NCBI GenBank assembly: GCA_013041585.1
Contig: JABEVM010000115.1
Coordinates: 1-10,458 of the forward strand
Direction of reading: 5' to 3'
Origin: Chlamydiota bacterium
Lineage (GTDB): Bacteria > Chlamydiota > Chlamydiia > Chlamydiales > Rhabdochlamydiaceae
DNA length: 10,458 nucleotides
The notes under the pieces were generated by a model. The model worked only from the letters and a program-made list of their open reading frames with translations. It ran no database searches and was not told the DNA's origin. Position numbers and translations under genes: made by a program. Of this stretch, positions 1 through 10,000 are shown one piece after another (position 1 is the stretch's first letter; each line of letters starts with the position of its first letter).

Positions 1-4
1 CAAT

Positions 5-19
5 AGAACTTGAAGTTCT
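5..19. repeat. 15-base perfect palindrome upstream of the first gene
   Basis: Seven-base arms AGAACTT (5-11) and AAGTTCT (13-19) flank a single central G. The element lies about 80 bases before the first start codon, so it could be an operator-like dyad. It could equally be part of the end of an upstream gene: the frame starting at base 3 reads Ile-Glu-Leu-Glu-Val-Leu-Arg and then stops at 24-26. The half-site spacing (GAAC-N5-GTTC) is one base longer than the Gram-positive LexA box, so that identity is not claimed. Function unknown. Confidence 0.35.
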
Positions 20-98
20 TAGATAATAAAAGTCTGTTGCCTTCAATTGTTTCAAAGAGCACCATATTTTCATCGAACATTCAAAGTCAGGTGTAAAA

Positions 99-815
99 AT
101 GGATAAATTAAAAATAATTTTCCTAGTTTTTACAGCGCTGTGCTTCATAAATATAGCTGTTGCCGAAGATTCTTCAAGACCTATTTTAAAAGTCATTCCA
201 GCTCCTAAAAATCTTAAAGAGGAAAATATCTGCGACTATCTACTCGTTGTTGATAATTTCCCAAAAGGCGAGTTGTTTGTAATTACTTGCAATAAATTTC
301 TTTATCGTGATTTAGGATGCTTTGTTCAAGAAATCCATCCATCAGGGCGAACTTTTCCCCAAGATAATGAAAAGTCGGTAACCCTCTTTTTTGCAATCAG
401 CATACAGCACTATTTGCCTGGAGATAGCATTTCATTTCGCTGTGTAGATATATCAAAGAATTCCGGTACCAACGTTTATTTTACTCCCAATCCAATTGGG
501 AATGAAGACCTTTCTCGTTATGAGGCTCTTATTGAGTCGAATCCTTTGGTTATTGAGAGATATTACGAAGAACTAAAAAAGGGAAGAATCTACACTTTAG
601 CTGATATGGAAGAAAGATTCATTGAAGTACCTGATGAAAAAGTTCTTTTAGATGGCAACTCAGAACAGGAAATAGAACCTCCTGCAATAGAGAAAAATAA
701 GGATTCTTTTATTTCAGACATGACAGAAAGCTTAAAAGTTGCTGATGCTCACATCAAAAAAATTCTAGATGAGATGAAAAAGGAATATAAGTTCGATAGT
801 CCTTTTAAAAAATAG
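99..815 (+). CDS. exported hypothetical protein, 238 aa
   Basis: I do not recognise this protein. Residues 1-22 form a Sec signal peptide: Lys at 3 and 5, a hydrophobic core at 6-21, and an Ala-Val-Ala motif with likely cleavage after Ala22. No lipobox Cys sits at the cleavage site, so it is probably periplasmic, outer-membrane-associated or secreted and not a lipoprotein. The mature part has four Cys (45, 64, 74, 115), which could form two disulfides. Residues about 28-135 look beta-rich. Residues about 136-232 are charged and mostly helical, with a Glu/Lys-rich end. The start is supported by AGGTG at 89-93, five bases before the ATG, and by the signal peptide following at once. It ends 189 bases before the giant Rhs gene on the same strand, and a promoter candidate in that gap suggests the two can be transcribed separately. 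A link to toxin export or assembly is possible but nothing in the sequence shows it. Confidence 0.85.
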   Translation: MDKLKIIFLVFTALCFINIAVAEDSSRPILKVIPAPKNLKEENICDYLLVVDNFPKGELFVITCNKFLYRDLGCFVQEIHPSGRTFPQDNEKSVTLFFAISIQHYLPGDSISFRCVDISKNSGTNVYFTPNPIGNEDLSRYEALIESNPLVIERYYEELKKGRIYTLADMEERFIEVPDEKVLLDGNSEQEIEPPAIEKNKDSFISDMTESLKVADAHIKKILDEMKKEYKFDSPFKK

Positions 816-927
816 GCTAAGATTTACCGAAACAAGTAGTTTGAGTTTACGCACAGATAATTCTTACACTTTTCCATATAATTTGGTTAAAAAAACCTAT
901 TTTCAATGATCAAAAACTAAAAATTGC

Positions 928-956
928 TAGACATGGAATTTTTCTAGGATTATACA
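928..956 (+). promoter_or_regulatory. candidate sigma-70 promoter for the Rhs gene
   Basis: TAGACA at 928-933 matches the -35 consensus at five of six positions. TATACA at 951-956 matches the -10 consensus at four of six. The spacing is the optimal 17 bases. Transcription would begin near 963, giving a leader of roughly 40 bases before the ATG at 1005. A weak A/T-only inverted repeat (AAAAATT 919-925 and AATTTTT 937-943) overlaps it. The DNA is AT-rich, so chance matches are common and this is only a candidate. Confidence 0.35.
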
Positions 957-1004
957 TCTTTACAAATTCTTAATATTTGCAGTTTTCTAAAAAAGAGAGT
1001 TTGC

Positions 1005-4000
1005 ATGAAAAATATACGTCTTTTTCTTTTCTTGACCCTTCTATTTCCGATCCTCCTTTATGCAGAAGAAACAAACTTAACTGAAGGAGACTGTAAGAGA
1101 ATTAATGGTTATGCAGTCAACTTATCAAAGGATTTCCAAAATCGCATCAAAGAATATGAAAAGCTTAAGCCGGATCAAAGAGGAAACCTTGATGCAAAGG
1201 TTGACGAAATTCTTGGCAATGGCCTTCGAAGTTGCAAGCAAGCCAATTTCCATTTGGATGAGATTGTAAATGATCTTCAAAAGCATTCCCAAAAGAAATG
1301 GCGTAAGGATTGGCAACTCTCTGTAAATATAAGAAAAAACAATCATTATCTCCCAAAATTGGATTGGTTCCAGAAGAAGTGGATTGCCGAATTTGAAGGT
1401 TTTGTGAATCCAAGAAATGCTCTGATAAGTCGTTGGTCGGAGGATGCTAAAGATAAAATAGAAAAGGCTAAAAATTATAAGGGAATGGCCAAAACTACTC
1501 TCTTACAAGATGCTATAGACGCCATACAGAATACTATATCTCCTTCCGAAGAATTGCTAGCAAGAGTCCAGCTTTTAAATACTCTGAGTTTTCCGCAAAA
1601 TTTACAAGACTATCAAAAGCAGCTGGAAGACAACTTAGTTCAGTTGCGGCTAGGGAAACAAAATATATCACTAGAAAAAGCCATTATTATCTATACAGAT
1701 GGGCTAGAAAAAGCAGAGCTGGCAATTAAGAAAGAACAGGATCCCCGGCCTCTTAAAGAGACTGATAAGGTAGTTAAAAATCTAAATGATGCAGAAAAAA
1801 CCTATAAAGAAGCAATTTTAAGATGTTCAGAAGCCAGCGCTATTCTTACACCTTTTCCTCTAGAGAAAGAAAAAGCGGACATAAAGAAGACTCTAGAGCA
1901 ACTACAAGCATGTGAGAAAAGATGTAAAAATGATGCTGAGAAGTGGCCCAAATATGCTCAGGATCAAAAGATAAACTTAAAAACGAAATGGAATCTTTTA
2001 CAAACTGAGAAACAAGCCCTGGAAGCGACCAACCTAACACGAGGATCTTTCGAAATACAAAAACGAATGATTCCAATCGCAGAGGCTCTCATTGAATGCG
2101 AAGAGATAGATAAGAAAGAACTTTCTATACTGCAAGAAAATATTTCGAAATTTGAGATCTTACAGGACTCATTTCGTCTAACAAAAAATACCTCTTTTCT
2201 TACACACGAGGAATTTGAATTAAGAGAGAAAAAACGCAGACAACTCCTATATGCCGATAAAGCCTCTACTTTATGCTCTAATGAACCTTTCTTGGATATT
2301 TTACAAAATACATCTCGTCCCTGCGTTATTCCTCTAACTGGTCAAAATGGTAAAAATGGAAAGATTTTCTCTCTGTATGCAGAGCGATTTTACCAATTTT
2401 TAGTTCAAAGTGACTCGCCTATTTTAAATTTATCTGTAAAAGTCTATGAAAACGATCAAGTAATTCACGAAGAAAAGATTCCTATTCCTCAAAAATCCAC
2501 TCTTTCATGGAAGGAATATCTTATTAACTGCGGAAAAGTTTTCATACCTGAAACAAAACTGCAAACTCAATTTGGTATTGATTTGCATTTGGAAATTGAT
2601 CCTGATCAAACATGCAAATCGTCGGTATTGATCAAGCAAAAAGGGATTCCTTCATCATATAGATTTTCTGTTTCTCTTGAAGCTACTTTATTGTACGAAT
2701 TCAACATTTCAGAGCCTCTTCCATGGCAATTGAAGGCTCTACGCAAACCTAATCTACCTTTTGTAAATAAACCACTTAGAAAAACTAATGTAAATCTTTT
2801 CAATTCAAAGCAAGAGAAAGGAGATCTTAAGGTAAACAAATTAACCCCCTCGCCTATTCTTGTTCGTTTTATAGAAGACTTGAAAAGTGATCCACTGCTA
2901 CTCGTACAATATGTTTATAATGAAATAGACCTTGTCGATCCGTTTATTTATCGAAACAACGGCATATTGCAAGCCCCTCCGATTCATCGAAGTATCAACG
3001 ATATCTTTTTAGAAAAGCAAGGTTCTCCTTGGGAGCAATGTATGTTTCTTGTTTACCTCTTACGAGAAGCTGGATTTCAGGCAGTTTATGCTGAAGGGGA
3101 TCCGATTTCTCTCCCGAAATATTTTGTAGAAAATATGTTATCTACAAAGCTTGACGGAGAAGGAGAGGTTTTACTCAATTATCCTTGGGTTCGCTTTTAT
3201 AATGGAGAAAATTGGATTTCTCTTTTTCCCTGGATGAAAGATATGCAAGTAGAAACAGGTGATAATTTATACAGTTTGCTACCCAAAGATTATGCGAGCC
3301 CCGATCTTTTTATTCTGCGGTATTTAACAAATGACGAAGAAATTTTAAAGCATGTTGGACCAGATGGAGACGATACATTAGGAGTTCTCTTTACTCGCTT
3401 TGTAGAAGAAGAGCTCAGAAAAAAAGGGGCTTCATTACAAGATGTAGGAGTGCATCGATCCATTTTGAAAAAACAGTATGTGTCGTGGAATGATTTTTTA
3501 TGCCCTACTATAAAAAATTTCCGTATCATCCCAGATTTAAATAAAGATAGCGATATCTTTGCAAAAATAAAACTTGAGCTTTCTTCTGCAGAAGATCCGA
3601 AGAAAAAGATTGAGACAACACACATTCTTTCGGATATTGATGGGAATACTTTTTCGATTCGATTTTCTCCTAAAGAGGAGATCAACCACGTTCTTCATTT
3701 GCAGCTAGGGTCTAAAGACGAAAAAACTTTATTTTTGGGTCCAATAGATCAAACTATAAATGTTAAACTTATTTATGATGCAAAAGTAGGAAATCCAACT
3801 TCTTGTAAAGAGCAAACTCTATCCTTTGCAAAAGGAACGAGTGCATCCCTTTGTCTTCACTTTGGAGGAACAAATTCAAGAGGTTCTTCTCTTTTTCTTG
3901 ATCGGTATACAAAAGAAACCAATGAAGAAAAAAAAGTGCATGCTCTTCTTTCATATATTGGAGAAGCCTATTTTGAAAAGTGTTGTAAATCTCAGAAAAT

Positions 4001-7000
4001 TCTTGCAAATCTTCATAATGTTACCCCTAAAACAATTTTTGCTTTTGGCCTTGCGAAGTTATCACCCGATCTTTCTGAGGGACCTCTAAAAGGAATTCCA
4101 AACCTCAAATCTCCACAAGTTGACATGATTTGGTTTAATTCTGATTCACCTCCACCTCAGAATTTTTCTTCTTGTATGCTACAAGAACGTATAGCGACAA
4201 GACAATTTTTAGCTCTTGCATGTGTTGATCAATCTTCTCAAGAACATCAGGTTTTAAAAGAAGCGTTTAAAGATCCATATGCGGTTTCAACTGTTAAACT
4301 TCTTCAATTAGCTCATTTAGAACATCAAAAAAAAGGATTACCCGGGGTTGGATTTCTTGTGCTCAGCAAACAAATCTTAGCCGATATAGAAAGTTCACCC
4401 GAAATAGCAAAAAATCTTCATTTCCCCCACCTCACAGAACTTAATTTTGATGAGATAAAAAAGAATGCAAAATTGCAATGGGCTATTGTGGAAAGCGTTT
4501 TAGGAGGAAAAGCAGAAAATGCTGATCCAGATAGAGATTATGCTTTGGTGTACATGACCCCCAATTTTATATCCAGCCAAGATGGGAACGCGTTCCAACC
4601 TCCATTTTATAAGGGCATGGGAACTCTCGTTGTTCATCCTACTAAACCTCATGCTTTACTATCAGATCATGCAAGGATGCTCAATGGAGGAATTGGATCT
4701 CCTTTATCAAGCGGTCTTTTCGGTTTACCCATGTGGTCTTCAAATTTCGGGATGAATCAACAAGCAATGCCGAATACCCCTAGTATTGCACTGCCACCAT
4801 ATATAGCTCCTTCTTTCAATCATGTTAGTTTTTCTTCTTTCGAAGGTATTTTAGCTTCTTCGAATGCTATAGCTACAGTTCATGCCATGAATTTTACTAA
4901 CTTCGCGAGTAATTTTTCTTACGTATCGAATTTTGCAGGATCTTCGGTTATCAGATCACTGAGTATGCCTAACATCCCTCAGTGGAATGCGATTACACCA
5001 ATACAGTTTTCTCTTCCCGTTGTCTCTATTTCTTCCGGATCCAAGATATACGCACCGGCAAATGTTGGAAACCATCAGTTCTTTTCTTTTTTACATGAAC
5101 GTATGCCTGGAGAGATAAACTTCAAATCGCAATCTAATATGAATGGAACTACGTACCTAGTTCTTGAAAAGAACTCCATTCCTTCGATTGAGACTGATGC
5201 AAAACAAACATCCTCATCCATAAGCCAAGGTCACAAATCTACCGTCGCAACGCTTTCTTTACTCGTTGGATCTTCAAATCTTAAATCAGATGTCAGATTA
5301 GATCATAAATCTTATTCTTATATTGTTGGAGATCCTGTAGATGTTGTCACAGGAGCTTTTTACGTAGATGAACTTGATCTGACACTACCAGGGCCCTTCC
5401 CTTTAGAAATCCGGCGCAACTACAACAATCAAAACACTCTTCCAGGAATACTCGGCTGTGGATGGAAATTAAGTCTAAATCCATTTCTTGTCGAAGAAGA
5501 TGGTAAAATCTATGCAGCAGAAAAGGATGGCACTATAATTGTTTATAGACACGATGTTGCAACTTCCAGGTGGATAGTTGATCCTGAAGATAATCCAGAT
5601 CTAAGTAATTTTAACAAAAGAGGGATTGGCAGCACGGCAAATCCTTTCCATGCCTATATCGAGAAAAAAGATGAAAACAAAATTTTGTATGGCTGTGATG
5701 GCTCTAAACGAATTTTTGAAAACAATCTTTTGAAAAAATGGATTGATCACTCCGGAAACACTCTTACATTCACTTATAATGATGATAAACAGCTTGATTT
5801 TGTTAAAAGCTCAAATGGTTCCTATTTACGTTTTAGTTATACCTCCAAAAATGTATATGAAATAGAAGCAAAAGATGGTCGCAAAGTATCCTATGAGTAT
5901 GATGCTATTGGTAATCTCGCTAAGGTAACTTTACCCAACGATGCTACCATTTGCTACGAATACGATCATTCTCATCAAATCATTCGTGAAACCAAACCAC
6001 TTGGAAGAGTTTTAGAAAATGTCTACGATGATATGCGTAGAGTTATAGAGCAACGTACTCCAGTTGGACTAGAGCAGCAAATTGTCCCAAGTGTTTCATT
6101 TGAATATATTGAAGATGGCCAGCGTTCTATTTATGACGAAGATGAAAGTATGGTATACTGCATCACTCGCGTAAAAGATTCCTCGGATGCTATCACCACA
6201 TATAAAATCTTCAATAACCAAATTTATAAAATTATCGATCCATTAGGTTATGAAACATTACAGTCTTGGTTTATCAATGAATTCGCTTGGTTTGATGCAG
6301 AGACAGAAACAATACTCCCTTGGAAACTAGATCATTTGTCGGCAGACAGTTTATCAACTGGTGCTTGGCCAAGAAGCCTAAAATCAACGACTGACAAACG
6401 CGGTTTAACTACCTATTACCTATACGATAGCCGGGGCAATCCAATAGAAATTGGAATGGAAGGAAAAGATCTGACAGGAAGCGGCGATTCACATATCGCT
6501 AAGAAATTTACCTATAACGCACAAAATCTCTGCACCGAGGAAGAAGTTCTGCATAGAAGAACTGTTACTACTTATGATTTAACTTTTGCTTATTTACCAA
6601 AGAGAATAGAAAAATATTATGAAAAAACTCTGCTCTCTTTTGTTGATTTAGAATATTCATCACAAGGTCAAATCAAAAGTGAAAAACAAGGAAAGACTAA
6701 AGATGGATCTCATAATGCCATCACCGAATATGCGTATGACGAGAGAGGGTTTCCGACTAAAATAATCCAGAAAGCAGGAGCTACTGATCCTGATGTTGTC
6801 ACAGAATATGAGTACAACCTCCAAGGCCAATGTGTTAAAAAAACCACTGCCGATAGTATCCAAGAAAATAAATATGACCTTGTCGGTAATTGCTTCGAGT
6901 CCGAAGTGTCTACACGTTCAGGTAAAGTACTCTCTGCAACGCACTCTAAGTACAACTTAAATAATCAGCTCATAGAACAACATGGTAAGAATTTACAAAA

Positions 7001-10000
7001 TGCTATCTTTTTTGATTATAACGCCTCAGGACTTGTAAAAACATTCGAACAAGTGCTTACCCCTTCAAATGAGCTTGCCCTTACTCTTTATGACTATGAT
7101 ACTAGAGATCATCTTATTAAAGAGACAAATCCACTAGGTGTCTGTACATATCGCGAATACGATGCTTTAGGAAGGGTCATTAGCGTCACAAAGGAAGATC
7201 TCTCTACTACCTTTACTTATGAAGCCGGTGGCTTGCTTGAGTCTACTACTTCTCCCGGTGGAGCCAAAACAACAAAGCTGTATACCACCAACGGTTTACT
7301 AAAAAAAGAAATCTATGCCGACGATTCAGAAAGCTCACTTGTCTATGACTTTTTTGGACGTGTTGTTCGAGAAACTAAAAATGGAATTACTTTTGAAACA
7401 CAGTATGATGATGAAAATAATCAAATAAAACGTACTCACGTGGATGAAACAGGGGAGCAAAAGTTCATAGTCCTCGAAGAACTTGACGAAAGAGGCAACA
7501 TAATTCGGACAACCGATGCAGCTGGCGCTATTTGGGAGCAAACCTTTGATGGATTAAATCGCCTAACAAGTAAAACCTCTCCAACCGGTGAAAAAACTAC
7601 ATGGAGCTACAAAGGCGACAGCATTATATGCACTCTTCCAAGTGGAGAAAAAACAATTCAGCGTTATGAGGCAGGTCAAGTAGCAAGTGAAGAAACTTTT
7701 GATGCTCACGATACGCTCATTGCGCAATCTTCCATAAGCTATGATCTGGAGTTGGATATACAAACGAAAATCCAAGGTGAAATTATCACGACTACTTGGA
7801 TGAATACTTTTGGTAAACCAATCCAAATCAAAGTAGGAGAGTTGTCCACCCATTACGAATATGATGCCTGTGGTAATTGTATCTCTTTTAGTGATGCAGA
7901 AGGAAGAATAACAAAACAAGAATATGACGCTCTCGGTCGCATAATCGAAAAAATTCTACCTGATGGAGCCGTACTTACCTATGTCTACGATGCAGATTCT
8001 CATCTGATAGAATATCATCTTCCAGGAGGCGTAAATTGGATAGCTGATTATGATCTCATGGGTAGAAAATGTTTTGAAAAACTAGAAGCGGATGGTAGGT
8101 CTTCGCAAGTTTGGAACTATATTTACGAAAATGGGCATCTCATTGCAGCTCAAGATCCGATGGAGCGTATTCATAAATACCTCTATGACTCTCAAGGAAG
8201 ACGTATCAAAGAAGACATGGATGGATGGCAAAGGCTGTATACCTACGACCCAAGAGGATTACTTTTAACTGCAGAAGAGATAGGTGAAGAAAAGTCTCTT
8301 ATCAAACGCTCTTACGATAAATCAGGACGCCTTACAGAAGAAATTATTTCTCTCAATTCAGAGACTATCCAAGAGACAAAGCAAACTTGGAACGAAGTAG
8401 GAAGAACCTTACAAATCGGTGATCATATACGAAGCTTTTTCTATCAAAATGGTAGAGTAAATGGAGTTTGGGTAGATAATTTACAATTATCCTATGCGTA
8501 CGATACAAGCGGAGCTCTCATAGAAGAGCATGGTCCTTTTAGCAGTAGAAAGATTCAGTATAACAAATCAGCACTTCCGGAAAGGATTCATACTCAGATT
8601 TTTGGCAACAACTATCAAGAGTTCTTAGGATGGAATAAATCCGGTAAACTTGCCTCTCATAGAGAAAATAATCAAGAGAGAGTATTTACCTACACCAGTC
8701 GAGGACATTTACAATCTGCTCTTGTAGTATCCGCTCAGACAACTATGCAAAATGAGACGTATGAATTTGACTTTGACAGCCCGGGTCTTGGTATTCGTAC
8801 AGCAGCACCAACATGGAAAGTTCAGGAAAATGGTCTAGATCCTTTTGGAAAAATTTGCAACGAGGAGATCAAAGGTTATAGAACCGGTACCCACTATGAT
8901 GATATGGGACAAATTACCTCCTATAACAGAAAAGAACTGAGATATGACCCATGGGGAAGGCTCACTGATTTTTATGCAGACACATATGCCTGGAAAGCTT
9001 CCTATGACGCCCTCGGAAGACGTATACAAACTATCTATACACCTATACGAGGAGAGACGATCGTAACAAATTCTCTCTACGATCCGGAAACAGAATTCCA
9101 AGAGATAGGTGTTCAGGTTAAAAACAAAATTTTCTGGAAAATCTACGGTCCAAACTCATGCGATGCCATCATCGATGAGAATGGATCATACGTTCAACTT
9201 GTCCACAATGCCTTGAATAACCTCACTGGGGTTCTTTCTGAACAGGGAATTTCCTGGAATTATGATATCCCTTCAGCCTACGGGCCTCAAGGTTTCCCGT
9301 ATCCAACTGAATCCACGCTTCTTGGCTTTGCCAAGTCCCTTACATGGCAAAGCAAGAGTTTAGACCCGACAGGCCTCATTTGGATGGGAGCTAGATACTA
9401 TGATCCTGTGATCGGAAGATTTATCTCTCCGGATCCGATTAGCTATCCGATGTGTTTAGATTTATATACGTATGCTGGCGGAGATCCGATTAACTACTAT
9501 GATCCTGATGGAAGGTTTGATTCTCCCGTTTATAAAACGATAGAACCCACCACAGCCGGTTTCTTTAACAGTGAGTTTCGTACTCGCTTAACAGGTTCTA
9601 TGTTGATGTGGGGTGGAGCTATACAAATGGGAATCGGTACTGCTTTAACAATAGGAAGCAGCGGCTTTGCCATTCCTTTAGGAGGGTACTTAATATTTAA
9701 TGGCGCAGATAACTTTGTGACAGGAATGCGCATGAATTTTCACGGTCAGCACAGAATTTCCGCTACAGACCAGCTTTTAATAAAAGCTGATCTGCCTCCT
9801 GTAATAAATGGATATGTAGCTTTTGTAGCCAGTATTTGTGGCGCTAACATTATAAATGCTGCGCAGACTGTAGTTTCCTATTCGTATTTGTCAGTAAGTG
9901 AATCTCGAATACTAACCGGAAGTTCTGTATTAAATCCAAAAAATGTACAATTAAATCGATTTCATCAAGCAGCTAGTAACCTTTCAGAGGCAGGAAAAAA

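Noticed and set aside
3..26. Possible last codons of a gene entering from the left edge (seven codons, then TAA at 24-26)
   Set aside because: Too short to separate from chance; no recognisable motif.
885..903. Hairpin GGTT/AACC with an A loop followed by TATTTT, as a terminator for the first gene
   Set aside because: The stem has only four pairs and the T-run is interrupted; too weak to annotate.
919..943. A/T-only inverted repeat with seven-base arms overlapping the candidate promoter
   Set aside because: Expected often in AT-rich intergenic DNA; no independent sign of regulation.
1005..1400. Type VI secretion Rhs effector (PAAR-type N-terminus)
   Set aside because: The N-terminus is a Sec signal peptide followed by charged helices; no PAAR motif, Eag-type chaperone gene or VgrG gene is visible in the window.
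3769..4089. Open frames of about 80 codons on both strands inside the Rhs gene
   Set aside because: They overlap a well-supported coding frame and their peptides show no recognisable domain; they are shadows of the main frame.
9321..9335. CTTGGC/GCCAAG hairpin with a three-base loop in the coding sequence
   Set aside because: Short, inside the conserved Rhs core region, with no T-run; probably incidental.
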